The translations under genes and the position numbers were made by a program. 64,000 bases of DNA from positions 16,298,001 to 16,362,000 of the forward strand of contig OZ005601.1 in assembly GCA_963930655.1 (NCBI GenBank). The letters are read 5' to 3'. The notes under the pieces are model-generated. The model saw only the letters and a program-made list of their open reading frames with translations, ran no database searches and was not told where the DNA came from. Positions 45,212 through 58,038 of this stretch are shown here, piece by piece; the first letter of the stretch is position 1; each line of letters starts with the position of its first letter. This DNA comes from Myrica gale (lineage: Eukaryota; Streptophyta; Magnoliopsida; Fagales; Myricaceae).

Positions 45212-45647
45212 AAAACATTAAAGGGGATAGAGCTAAAACCAATTATCCAAAGTTGTCAAATGATGGAACCTCAACCCAACACTTGAAGTATCAAACTCAT
45301 TGGTTCAATTAGCAAAAGTATTTCCTAAAAGTGACGGCAAGCACTTGATTTCTTTTATTAAATGAACCATCTCCAAAAGGAAAAGTGAATGGCACCTGTA
45401 ATGCTAAATTGAGGTTGTGTTTCTATGCACTTAATAGGCTTTGAATGATATAAGTGTTCAAGGGAGTATTTAATACAGGGCACTCAAAAGTCTTCCTATA
45501 TGAGTATAGAGGGTGGTGTCGCCCTCTATGCTCTATGAGAATTAGGTTTTGTTTCTAGAGCATTCATGAAAAGGATACATGATCTAGGGCCAATCCACAA
45601 GTCAGCTTTATGAATTTCTTGATGTGATTAATTCTTATGTGTGAGGT
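45212..45647. other. Copia 3' untranslated region
   Basis: Follows the RNase H stop without another gene and is split by the solo LTR at 45648; it should continue at 50093. Confidence 0.5.
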
Positions 45648-48600
45648 TGTCACGCCCCGAACGCCATCCCGCAGGGACCGTGACAGCCGCGAGCATTCCC
45701 TGGGAACACTCCAACGCTTACACTAACTCTTACAGTGGAATTTTTTTTCTATATACACATAGGATGGCTCACTCAGGATCCACATGTTGGCTGAGATACA
45801 AGCTCGAAGAACATAACCCATCGGTATACAAATTAAAATTCAGAAAAGTCTTTACATTGCCTCTTGTTTGCAAACTTATACAAAACGTACTAAGGCAACA
45901 TACTGCCACTCCATCAAAATCAGCACTCACTAGTGCTACCTCGGAGTTCACCAACTCCGGCACCAATCCCCAAACTTCCAGGATTTCTACGTGAGATACT
46001 CCTCTGCTCCCCAGTTATCTTGTGGATCTGGAATGATACGATTTAAAAACTATGAGTCGAAAGACTCAGTAAGGAACAACAGTTAAAACATGAACTTTGA
46101 TACATCATGGCTTTAAAAGCATACTTACTTCAATACACTGTAGTGATAAGAGAATAAATGCAAAACTGTAAATCATGAGTTAGTGCATAAAAACCATGAT
46201 GCATATACATGCTCCGTGATGCACATGTCATGTACTAAAATCTCTTGCCACTCTTGGCCTTTTCAAATGCATTTCAAATCTTGAAATTGGCTCCAGGCCC
46301 TTGAAAATCACTTATTCATACTTTTGCCTCTCTTGGCCTTTTCATAACCATTTTGTATCTCTTACTTGTGGGCTCGCTCTATTTGACCCCTGAAGTCAGG
46401 GTTGTGCGTTTCCTTTGGAACCGTCCCCGAATTCCCTTGGAGACCTTACATACGGTCAGCTAGCACACTTTCTCTCATTTGTCCTTCAGTGGCTAGACAT
46501 GACCCTTGGAGGCGCCACACCTTCTCGAGCAACGTTCCTCGGTGTGGTTGCACATACCTCACGGACTAACCCATCCTTCACGAACAACGTCCCTCGGTAT
46601 GGGTGTCCATTCATCCATCCTTCACGAACAACGTCCCTCGGCATGGATGTCAAACCTCACTTAACTTAGTACGTGTTCAACCAAAGCCTCCGGGCTTAAT
46701 CATAACATAAATTCTCTTTCATTTGCATAAAACAACTTTTCATGTTTTCTATGCAATGAACATGTCATGCCACTCTTGAAAACATCGTAATTTCATTTGC
46801 ATCAAAACGTCTCTCATGTGTTCATGCAAATGATCATGCTATGACATGTTCGAAACATCATGCGTACTTGAAACATTCTTTATGCACAATACATGTCACT
46901 TGTATTAAAAACATCTTGCCATGCACAATAAAACATGCAGTGTATCATTCCAGTTTTCAAAATCGGGTAAGATTCACTTACAGTACTCCTCGCAAATTCT
47001 CCTTTGCTCACTTGGCTCCTCGCCTACAAGGAATAGGTTCAATCTTTCAATGTACTGCGTATAGATTAAACCATATCGGTACGTGTCAGTCCTACGAATT
47101 ACCCGACAGTCCTATCTTGAAGTCCACTAAGGACAAGTAGCGATAATTCTACGCATTACTTAATTTAATGGTATAATATAGTTGCCGGATATTTCTTATC
47201 CATCTTGAACTGCCCGTTCATCACTTGACTTCGTACCTTCCATTCGTCGGAACGTTTCCGAATGACAACTATATTATATTTCTTTTTTGATAATATATAT
47301 ATATATATCAATATAATTCTTTTAATCATTAAATACTTTATTTAATCTTTTCTTTAACTAATATACCAAATCTTAGGTCATTTAATCCTTTAATATTTTT
47401 ATTGCACTTATACCGATCCACTCGAACTTAGTTCGGTCTTCGCCTACAAGAAATACTCCAATGCTTAGTTATCCAAATTCAACAAAGCATACCAACGTAT
47501 CATTTACGATCTTAGTTTCAGAGTTCCAATCTTAGAACATGTGATTTCATAATGTGACCTTCCTTATAAACATTGTTAACTTTCATAATCAAAGTGAAAG
47601 TAGCAAGGATCATACCTATCAAACAACTCCGATTACGTGAACTTCTAGGGTATTTCAACTCGATCTTTATATATATTGAATCCTCACTTCATTGGCCAAC
47701 CCGTGGCCTTCTTGCCCTTATTTCCCTCTTAAGTTTGTTCTTCTATACATGATATAACCATCATGCAATACTTTTAACCATCAAGGAACATCAAGAACTT
47801 GCTATACATCAAGGCGATCGGCCAACATGCATGTTATATCATCCCAATTACATGTCATTCATTTACATGCATATTAGCATTTCTCTATGCAACCCGAGAC
47901 ATTAACCTTGATTAGAGTTTACATTTTTTTCTCCTCATAAGGTCAAGGCTCTCTAATCCTTAGCTTCGATATACATATCATTACGATTGCGTTTCACTCT
48001 GCCCTAAATAGGAGTTGGCCAACCTTAAATCATTCTAATTAAATCCTTAATTCATGCTTAACATCACAAGGCTTGTTAATCCTTTAACTCGATCCTTTAA
48101 GCCTTAACATCTTTTAATTTGTTTGGCCACAACCCTAATTTTATTTATTCATCACAAGCAAATAAAATTTCCAATTGTTACAAACTTGCAATTCGGGTTT
48201 CTCTTCCTCATGGCATTCGGCCAACACCAATCTTATGTGTTCTTTAATTACAACTTCATAATTCAAGATCAAGGACAAAGTGACATTCGGCCAACACCAT
48301 ATCATAGAACACTTGGACTTTTCTCATTATTTATTTGCATGCAACTTCCTCAATTCACAACCAAACTTACATGCATTTTCCAATAACAAGTCAGAACATA
48401 CTCACATTATTTCATGCTCTTAGATCTAACACCAAACATAAGCAGCAAAATGCAAGTTAGGGTTGCATGGTTCGGCCATCATGGTGATTTATGCCAAAAC
48501 TTACACTTGTCCTATCTCCCTCTTTATCATGCATTTCTTCCATAGTTCGGAACCTCTTTCACATGTATATTGTTCATTAAATCATCATAACAATGATCAA

Positions 48601-50087
48601 ACACTTAGATCTACATTCAAACACATCCATAACCATAGATCTAGGGAGATTTACAACTTACAACCAACCAACTTAGCATAAACTTAGATCTAGCTTCCTT
48701 TAACATACATTGTTCTCCATTTGCATTTTTCTTCTCATTCAACCTTAGATCTAGAACATACATGGCCAGATCTAACACTTAGACACCTTAACAACACTAG
48801 ATCTAGCAACATACAACATAAAAATCCAAGATCCCACTACATGAAATTCGGCCAACAAGGAAATGGGGAGATCCGGACTTTACCTTGTTGTCTCCTTGCT
48901 TTCCCTTCTTTTTTTTTTCCTTGCAAGACCTCTCCTTTTCTTTATCTCCTTCTTCTTCTTCCTTCTTCTCCTTCCTCTCACACAAGTTCCCTCTTGGTTC
49001 AAGCTCAAAACCTATGGTTCAAAACTTTGGATTTCCCCCTTGGTTCTCTCTTTTCACCCTTCGGTTTCTCTCCACTCTTTTTGGCTTGGTTTCTCTCTTC
49101 TCCCCTTTGTGTTGGTCGACTAAAGCAACACAAATGAAATGGAAAAAGGGTGATAGACGTGTAATGTCACAAGTGAAGACAAAGAATGTGAACTTGGCCA
49201 TAATATTCGGCCAAGTAGTGTCTCTTCACTCTTCTTTAACTTTTCAGCCTTTTGTCACTTCATGTCCCCTTGTCTCCCTTGGTTTAGAACTAGTCTAGTT
49301 CACTTAGTTGAAATCCAACTAAATGGGTTCATGGTTACTTAATGGGCTTGCTAATCCAACATCATAATTCAAGGCCCATTAGGCTAAATCTCAAATCCAA
49401 TTCACAAGTTTAAAGAATAGGGCCCAATAACACCAATCTTTAAAGCTAGGCCTAATAACATAAATCTTTAAAGTTAGGCCCAATATCACAAGTCTCAAGT
49501 CCATTTCACAAGCCTAAAGGCTAAGGCCCAATAACCTAAATCCTTAAAGCCCAATAACCATTCAATGGCAGCCCATTATCATGAATATTATGGCAGCCCA
49601 ATACCATGACTTTTAAGCTCATTTTTATGACTATTTTGGCAGCTCATTAGCATACATTTAAAGGCCCAATAATCACCTAATATTCCAAGCCTTATAGCAG
49701 CCCAATATCACAACTTCAAGGGTCCATCATCACATGTAATTGGGCAGCCCACTTTATTAAATTTCAAGGCCCATCATTCCTAATTTTCGGCCAAGCTTGG
49801 GTTGTCCATTTTCAGCCCATTCTTTTAGGCTTTAAGTCCAACCATTTAAACCTTAATAGCCCAATAATATGGTCCATAACATAATCCTTCAAAAATTAAT
49901 CAAGGATATAGAAAATAAACAAAATTCAGCAACTTAAAGTTGACTACCTTAAAATTTAAATCTCATCCATTGAAATTCCATAATGCTCATTAAACTTAGA
50001 CCATACCATGACCTCCATTAATTCAAAATAAATCACCAAATCTTTAAGCTTACAACGGAGTAAGTACTGATTTTTCGGGGTCTCACA
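45648..50087. mobile_element. Solo LTR of a long-LTR retrotransposon (4.4 kb)
   Basis: It starts TGTCACGCCCCGAACGCC, ends GGGGTCTCACA, and has the identical 5-bp TSD GAGGT at 45643-45647 and 50088-50092. It shares many blocks, in the same order, with the LTR at 7408-11184 (for example the GACAGCCGCGAGC, GGGCTCGCTC and GGCCCA-rich parts) but is longer and clearly diverged. No internal region is present. Confidence 0.88.
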
Positions 50088-50092
50088 GAGGT

Positions 50093-50337
50093 ACACTCGG
50101 CTGGTTGAATAGAATTGATGGTTCAAAGTTTGTCTACCACGCTTTTCTGGTCTGAGTTGTTAACCTGGTTTTTTGAAAGTGGTGGAGGATTGTTAAAGGT
50201 TTTCAAAATGTAAATAATTAAATAGCTAATATTTTGGATAGGGAAAACTTTATGAAAGGTTCTTATGAGAAGTGTCCAAATGATAAATCTTATAGAGTGA
50301 GAATGCATATATTAGTACATATCTCTGAGATGCATTT
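50093..50337. other. Continuation of the host sequence after the solo LTR
   Basis: When the solo LTR is removed, this joins 45647 and is probably more copia 3' untranslated DNA. No coding segment is seen. Confidence 0.4.
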
Positions 50338-51581
50338 TGTTAGCCCAAGGTTGTTTTACAAACAATCCATAAATGATTTTGATGATAACAAAATATTCTA
50401 AGTTTCAAACGTTTTTAGATTTTATATTTTCAATCCTCTCTATCCAAGTTGTATATTCAAAAGGATTTAGTTTATCTCATCAAGAGCTTTCTCAATACAC
50501 TTGAAAGCCTTTACTCAAGTTGATAAGATACATTTTTGCAAGTTATAGACACTTAAAAAGGTTTTGGAATTGAATGAAAACTTTAGAGATACTTTTTTTG
50601 TCTCCGGGTCTTTTAGGTGTCGACACATACAAGACATTTGTCGACACATTGCACTTACTCCTGAGAGATGGAAACATGGTGTCGACACATATAAAGACTA
50701 GTGTCGACAAATTGCACTTACACCCCAGACATGTTTTTCAGACCAAAACATGTGTCGACACATTGACCTTATAGTGTCGACACATTGCATTGACTCCCGA
50801 GCGCCCTTTTTCAGTTCAAATTTCAATGTGTCAGCACATGTCACGTTTTTGAAGATTTTCCGGAAAAACGTCAGAGGCTTCAAATCGTTCCTTATTTCAT
50901 GGGCAACTTCCCAACGGCTATTCTCACCTACCCCGCGACCGTTGAAGACAAATTGGTTTAAATACAAGACAAGAAGTTGAAGAATTAGACACCTGCACGC
51001 ACCTTGCAATCAATTCTACCTAACTTCTTGAAGAGAGAGAAAGCTTTGAAGAAGAGAGAAGGGTCGCACCTACCAAGAAGGCTTGCTATTTCCCTACTAC
51101 ATCTCATCCTTCTATTGTAATTTTTATCTTTTTCCTACCCTTTGTACTTCACACTTGTATATCCGGCTTTAAGAGTCATTTCGTGAGTCTCACTTTATAC
51201 CCATTCATTTTAAACTTTGCAAGTGTTGGGTAAACACTGGGTCCTACTCTTGTGAGTAGAAGAAATCCCTAGGTTTTGGGATTTGAGAAGAGAGTTAAAG
51301 CATAAGATCGAAAAACGCTTTGTGAAGGTTCCTTAACAACCGGAAAGCTAAGGTGTACTTGCTATTTGATAGATAGTGGAGGAAGCCCAATGAAGTCAAT
51401 AGTCTTGGGGGTGGACGTAGGCAAGAGTTGGCCGAACCACCTAAAAATACAGTGTCATCTCTCTAACTCTACATCTCCTTTCATTTTTCTCATATTATTG
51501 ATCTTTGTATAATCTTCGTGAAAATGTTTTAATTTTAATTAAACTCATTTCACCCCCTCTTGGGTTGCTTTTAGACTTTCA
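50338..51581 (+). mobile_element. Solo copia-type LTR (1.24 kb)
   Basis: It starts TGTTAGCCCAAGG, ends GCTTTTAGACTTTCA and is flanked by CATTT at 50333-50337 and 51582-51586. The same family occurs inverted at 15503-16942. It contains repeated GTCGACACAT words at about 50617-50830. The segment CACCCCCTCTTGGGTTG near its end is typical of this copia group. Confidence 0.88.
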
Positions 51582-51586
51582 CATTT

Positions 51587-52599
51587 GATATAATGCAATA
51601 TGTGGAGGCTATGGTGCACCACATGATTACTTTGTATGCGACACAGTTGAACTAGTGGATCAAAAAATTCAGGCTTCATTGTATCCTAAATAAATTTGCA
51701 TTAACCTTGCGCACAAATTGGTAGGGCAAATATCCTTTAAGGAAAGCAACTTTGTTGTACCTTGGGAGCAATTTCTTTTCTGCTTCGACATATTCTACAA
51801 CTGCACATTCCTACAGGAGGCACCTACTCGGCCAAATACCATTACAGGTTGGAACTCCCATTTCAAATTTTCTTTTCTCTTTGTTATATTCTTCTTTGTT
51901 TTTTCGGCCTCCAACAATCCATCTTTTAATCTTAAAGGTTGTCGTATGTTTTGTATCACGAAGATTATATTGCGTTTGTGTTTATAGGTATACACATACT
52001 ATACATGTGTTTGCAGGTCGTGCGGCACGTATTATGTTGTGCCTGTGAAGAACGTGTGTGCTTTCTTGAGAGAAGGAATGTTTAGAATTGAAGTAAGTTT
52101 CTTCTTTTGATTGTGTTATCTCTTCCTCCTAAAGTTTCGACTTTGAGATGCAACATTTTCTTTCTTTCTTTGTACAAATTGCAGAAAACCAAAGTAACGT
52201 TTGTTTTCCCGTTACAAAACCACCAATCACTTCAACTGAATTTAGCATTCAGTTGGAGCTCCCTTTTCTTCTTGAGAGAAAAATAAAAGGAAAAGGAAAC
52301 GATTTATATGCTTATTGTTGGAGTTTCCTATGCATCTATATATTATGTTTATCAATCAACATAAACTAGCTATTGGGTCAATGGCAGTTCAAAGTTTAGA
52401 TCACAATTCACATTGCCGAAGAAGGATTTCTAGACATTGTCTATATAAGCAGCTAGACAATGCTTTATTTAGTGCTAAAACGGTTGATCTTCCTATTTCT
52501 TGTATTTTATTTAGTGCTTAATTTGGAACATCATTAAGCAGAAAAATCCAATCATATTGGTTCGAATAGCTATTGAAGAAGCATATATATATATATCCT
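51587..52599. other. Intergenic, no gene recognised
   Basis: Several short plus-strand open frames exist, but none matches a family I know. It could be decayed retroelement sequence leading into the gypsy fragment downstream. Confidence 0.3.
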
Positions 52600-55450
52600 T
52601 TAAAATGTCATGAAGTTGTTCAAAACATTTGAGGGCACACCAGGAATGATAATAAGAAGTTGCTGCCTCCTGAGAAGATATCATGAAAAGCAGAACTGCG
52701 AAGATATATTCCTCGTACTAGTCAACCCGACACCGTCCAATCAGGACAATATCAAAAAACGTGATCTAGAATCAAATCGTGTACATTATAGAGACAAACA
52801 TTGGCAGATGAGCAGGGATCGCTCACCCTGACCTACTCGAGAACCCTAACCTTCGGGAGATCGATAAGATCTATCGGTATTCACTGACCTTAACACAACT
52901 CCATGAGAGATAATGATGCAGATCAAGCATGACCCCAAATGTAAAATGACCTCATAAGCTCCGAACACCCCCCGAGAAGAGGGATCAGAATAAATATTAC
53001 GACTTCCATGAAGATTATGACCATCACACAGACGATTATTGGGAGTTGAAAAGACAGATTGAATAGTTGCTACAATAGGGCAAACTATGACGCTTCATAC
53101 TCGAACATGGTGCCCCATGAAGTGATAGGGCACAAAGTAAGGAGCGAGAATGAACACCTCGAAGTGATCACCAACCGGTCGGAAACAACCCTCAACATGA
53201 CCTAGAATTACCACCTTTCTCCACCATTCGAGGTGAAGTAAGAACTATTATTGGAGGACACAGTATAGGAGGCCTGAGTAGGCGGGCATAGAAAAATTAC
53301 ATGTGTGAAGCACGGTATCAATAAGTCTTCTTAACCGAACAAACCCACGAAGAAACCTAGGACTGAGGACGTGCCATCACATTCACAGAGGCATACATGG
53401 AAGGAGTTTTACAGCCTCACAATGATACTTTGGTGATCTCTTTCATGATCACCAACTTCTCTGTCCAAAGAGTCTTAGAATACAACAGTAGTTTGACAAA
53501 CATCTTGTTCTCTAAGGTGTATGGACAATTGGGCATCCTTGAGTCTCAACTTTTGCTACCTCCAGCTCAACTATTCGAATTCACAGGAGACATAGTGCAC
53601 CCAGTTGGCTTTGTGATCTTGCCACTAACCATCGAAGTACACCTAGTGTTCACCATGACTATGGTCGACTTCCTTATAGTTAACAAACAAGAAATCATCA
53701 TACAACGCTATCATCGAATGATCAGCTTTTTTCGCTCTTCATGCTGTGTCGTCCATTTTCCATTGAGACTCAAATTTCCCACTCCACTTGGGGTCGGGGA
53801 GGCTAAAAGAGATCAACAAGCAGCAAGAAGTTTTACTTCACAGCTTTGAAAGGGAAACCAGGCCTCGAGTGGTGTCAAGTATTCAACAAAAGTGGCGGGC
53901 TCGATATGGACTCCCTTGTAGAGGAAAAAGAAGAAAATGATAACAAAAGAATGGCAACCACATGTGGCGAAGGAGCTAGAAGAAATCGAGCTCAGCCAAG
54001 GAAGTACAGTAAGGATCAGCACTAATCTAAAGAGTGACTTATGAGAAAAGGTTATTGAATTTCTTCTGCAGCACAAAGCAAATTTTACTTGGTCTCATGT
54101 AAACATGGAAGGGATAGATCAGGAGGTAATCATAAACCGATTAAGCATCCTATCGAACATGCCAATTTGATAGAAAATGATTTTTGCATTCGAAGGAAAA
54201 TCAAGCTGTAGCCGAGGAAGTTAACAAACTAATGAATGCATATTTCATTCGCTAAGTGCACTATCCTGATTGGTTGTCTAAGGTGGAGATGGTCAAGAAA
54301 GCCACCTGCAAATTGAGAATGTGCGTCGACTTTAAGGATCTCAATCAAGCTTACCCAAAGGACAGTTTACACTGCATTGAATCAACTTGCTGGTAGATTC
54401 GACTGCCGCGCATGAGTTATTCATCATTCCTTAATGCTTTTTCAAGATACAACCAAATACGTATGTCAGTTCCAGACCAGGAAAAGACCTCGTTTGTCAC
54501 AGATCGAGGTTTATACTATTATATTGTCATGTCGTACGGATTAAAAACACGGGAGCTACTTATTAGCGGCTCATTAATCTAATATTCAAATACCAGATCA
54601 GTAAAAAACATTGAAGTGTATATAGACGATATGCTGGTAAAAAGTGTGCACAGACATGATAATTTGGCCAACCTCGTGGAGATCTTTGAAGTTTTGAATC
54701 GATATCAAATGAAGTTGAATCCCACCAAAGTGTGCTTTTGAATATCTTATGGAAAATTTATTGGTTTCCTAGTATCCAATAGAGGTATAGAAGCTAATCC
54801 CAAGAAGATACAGGTGATCATGCAGCTTAAATCCCCGAGCAACAAGCGGGAAGTACAACGCTTAATTGGCAAAATAATCGCCATCTCCGAATCAATAGAA
54901 AAATGTTTACCATTCTTCCAAACCCTTCAAAAGAATTTTGAATGGAATGAGGAGTGTGCTGCCACCTTTGTAAAATTGAAAAGGTACCTATGCAACCCCC
55001 CATTGCATAGCTACCCTAACCAAGTAGATATTCTATACTTGTACCACGTAGTTAACAAAAGGGCAATTAGCACAATTCCGATCAGAAACAAAGAAGGAAT
55101 TCAAAAGCTAGTATATAACATGAGCAGGGCCTTACCAGGGGCGGAGGAAAGGTATTCCCCAATCAAGAAAAAAATGTTTGCTCTATTGTCGACAGCTAAG
55201 AAATTACTTCCATATTTCCAAGGCAACACCATCGTGGTCTTAACCGACCTCCCTTAAAGAAAACCTTGCAAAAAAAATCGAAACCTCGGGGCTTTTGATG
55301 CAATGGATGAGAGAGCTAGGGGAGTTTGACATACAATATCAGCGTAGTAAAACCAATTAAGGAGAGATCGTGGTGGACTTTATGATGGAGATGGAGGAGA
55401 CGACCTCGGCAAAAGGAGCTAAGAGGACGAAAAAGATCTCTTGCTGATTT
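52600..55450 (+). pseudogene. Degenerate gypsy (Tat-like) gag-pol region
   Basis: From left to right: a gag-like part with YYDFHEDYDHHTDDYWELK (about 53000), an aspartic protease region (PHNDTLVISFMI, GDIVHPVGFVILPLTIE, MVDFLIVN at 53400-53700), a reverse transcriptase (LRMCVDFKDLNQAYPKD, FLNAFSRYNQI, a YIDDMLVKS catalytic box near 54625) and an RNase H start (VVNKRAISTI, SRALPGAEERYSPIKKK). Many stops and frameshifts break it, and integrase is not seen. The order protease, reverse transcriptase, RNase H identifies gypsy. LTRs were not paired. Confidence 0.85.
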
Positions 55451-57001
55451 AGCTAGAATATTACGTGCTTAGTATATCTAAAACAAATATAATATTAATT
55501 GTTTAACGTTTTAAATATTAGTTTTAGATGGAAAAATGGTTAAGAGCAACAAATCTAAGTTATGCATTGAATTGTTAAATTTATATGACTTTAGATTTAA
55601 TTTATTGTACATGTAATTTTTTCCCCAAGGCAGGAAAAGGAATCGGCATACTAGAACATTGAGGCTAGTTGCCAGAAGATTGAAGCTGATCCCTAGAAGG
55701 TTGCTTGGAAGAAAAACAGGCCCTATTCCTTGACAACATTAGTGGGGAATAGCGGACTAGTCGGAAGCGAAATTTGACATTCCGACATCTGGTCGGCTAA
55801 CTAGCGGATGACCAAAATAAAGTTTGCTTCCGCTTCTGACTTTTAGCGGACTTAGCGGGAGCTGAAGCGGATAACAAAATTCCAACAATGTTTTTGGCCA
55901 TATTTTTTGGTCCATTAAGCATTTTTACAAAAAATAAAGATTTTATAACCTCCTACACCTATTTTTCAGGTTCTTTAAGAATTGAAGAATCTGTTTGAGT
56001 TCATTAACAACAAACAAACATCAATATTATAGAGCTGATAAAGAGTAAATAAATTTGGCTAAACTTCTAGAATTCCCTATTTGCTATGATTTTTAAGCCA
56101 AGTAGCCAAGCTCACCTTTTCAGGGGAGACATACCACGGTGATGAAACATCATTTTACTACATCATCGAGCTTGGCCTGCAGCTTCAGGAACTAGGACTA
56201 TAATCTCAAAAAAGATACTGACTAATAAATATCGTTCCTAAAGCAAAGCCCTCCCCAATCCAAACCTCAGCTCCAATTCATTCTTTCAATTTACATATGC
56301 ATACCATGTTTTCCTTTTAATTCCAAAACTAAAGCTACTGTAAGGCTTTTCAGTCAATATACAACATATGGACATTATATCAATGTTTACCATATCTGTG
56401 ACAAACAAAGAAACATAACACTAGTGTCAAGAAAAAGGAAATCTATTTTCCAAAACACATTGTCATCTACCACAAAGGAATCAATCAGCTTATAGTCTTA
56501 GGCAAAACATACTTGTAGTCCTTTTGGCCTAACAGTTTTTTTTATAAGTAAAACAATCTATTATACTACAGATGCACATCTTATCAATCCAAAGCTGTCT
56601 CATATCACAAGGCATCTATTAGTCTTCACCCATGTTCAAATATTTTATATATCATTATGTTAAACCAACATACTACATAATGTAGATCCAAATAATTATA
56701 AACCGTGAAATTAGACCCATCAGGTTGTGTTTTAATTAGAACCAAAACATAACAATGCAATATAACATTCGTTCCATAATGTTTAAGGATTTAACATCCG
56801 TTCCATTTTTACATATTACACTTCTAAGATACACTTATATGCTCAGAAAATTAAGATAGATATCTTGAACTAAAATAAACTGAATGGATTTGAGAACATA
56901 AAATAAGAGAGAAAAAACCAAGATTGCAACACAAAGCTTCAGTTAGCACTCAAGTAGAGGTATAAAAAGTTGGTTCTATCAGTGTCTCTGTGTCGGCATA
57001 C
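55451..57001. other. Intergenic, downstream side of the transporter relic
   Basis: No coding exon is recognised, although the transporter relic would need its remaining exons here. A patch at 55745-55880 repeats GCGGA, TAGCGGA and AAGCGGA words. Confidence 0.35.
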
Positions 57002-57530
57002 CTCATACAAGAACCAATAAATATAGGTAAAGCACACAACTGGAAAGCTTTACGTCGCCCAACCTCATAAGCAATCCAGCCACTGAGTAGGGCTCCAACA
57101 AGGGCACCACCCATACATGTACTTACAACCAGACCTTAATTTAAAGAAAATGATAAAAACTATTAGATAAGAGAGTTAGTTGCAAAAATCAGATGTTAGA
57201 CCACACAAATAGGCCACAAGATCAACCCAATTTCACCTTCTGCCAAGGTATTCCCGCTGAATCCAAGATCTATAGAAATGCTTTCAAGTGGTTCGTTAAC
57301 TACTCTGCATCAAACAAATATAGGAAACAAAAATTCAAACTTGATCAATTTATTTGCCTCCCTCACACTTGAAGAACACTAAGAGAAAATGAAGACAAGA
57401 CTCTGAGTTCAAGATATAGCACCAACCCTATATGGTAGCCAAATAAGAATGAAGTGATTGTCGTAACTAACATATGCGGGAAAGAAAGCCTCCATGAAGG
57501 TTTGAAGTTTCTGGAGACGTACTGTTTTGT
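57002..57530 (-). pseudogene. Relic of a plastidic sugar transporter gene (SGB1/pGlcT family)
   Basis: Three exons are seen on the minus strand. The first ends at 57427 and encodes PSWRLSFPHMLVTTITSFLF then GYHIG. The second, 57304-57237, encodes VVNEPLESISIDLGFSGNTL. The third, 57134-57002, encodes GLVVSTCMGGALVGALLSGW and VGRRKAFQLCALPIFIGSCM. GT/AG borders and phases agree. This is the start of a 12-helix major facilitator family sugar transporter, resembling Arabidopsis SGB1 and plastidic glucose transporters, with the first helices and a GRR loop motif. A stop lies just upstream of the first segment, and no later exon is visible. It is therefore a truncated copy rather than a working transporter. 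Confidence 0.75.
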
Positions 57531-58038
57531 AGAAGATCTTCAAGACATGCAAGTGCAGAGCCCAATTAGCAAAACAGTCTCACACAACAGAGGGAGTGAG
57601 GCCTGAGAGTGAGGCCTGAGGAAAGGGGGGGACTGGTGATTTGCGAAGGAGAGGGGGAACTGGCCGACCGGGGAGAGGGCGGACTTAGGGTTTTTTTGAA
57701 GAATCATATACCGTGGATCAAAACGGTCATGGTATTATATATATTTTTCAAAAAAGAAACCCTAAACGACGTCGTTTTAATTTTTAGTTAAAAAAACAAC
57801 CGGAACCGGTTTTCTGCTTAACCGGTTGAAACTTCCGCTTCCGGTTCCGGTTCCGATTCCAGAAAAACTCCAAATCCACCTCCAGTTCCAGTTCCTAGAA
57901 GGGCCAGACCTCAGCTTCCCGGAACCGGAGCCGGAGCTCCGCTGGAAGCCGGACCAGACTTGCACCTCTAGACAACATCGATTCGATGTCCTCCTCTCTT
58001 ACTTATTATTTATCAACTAGTGCTAACCTCTTACTTGG
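57531..58038. other. Upstream flank with GGAACC-rich repeat
   Basis: Positions 57795-57970 carry many GGTTCC, GGAACC and CCGGTT words in both orientations, and 57765-57778 is the palindrome AAACGACGTCGTTT. No gene is seen. Confidence 0.5.
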
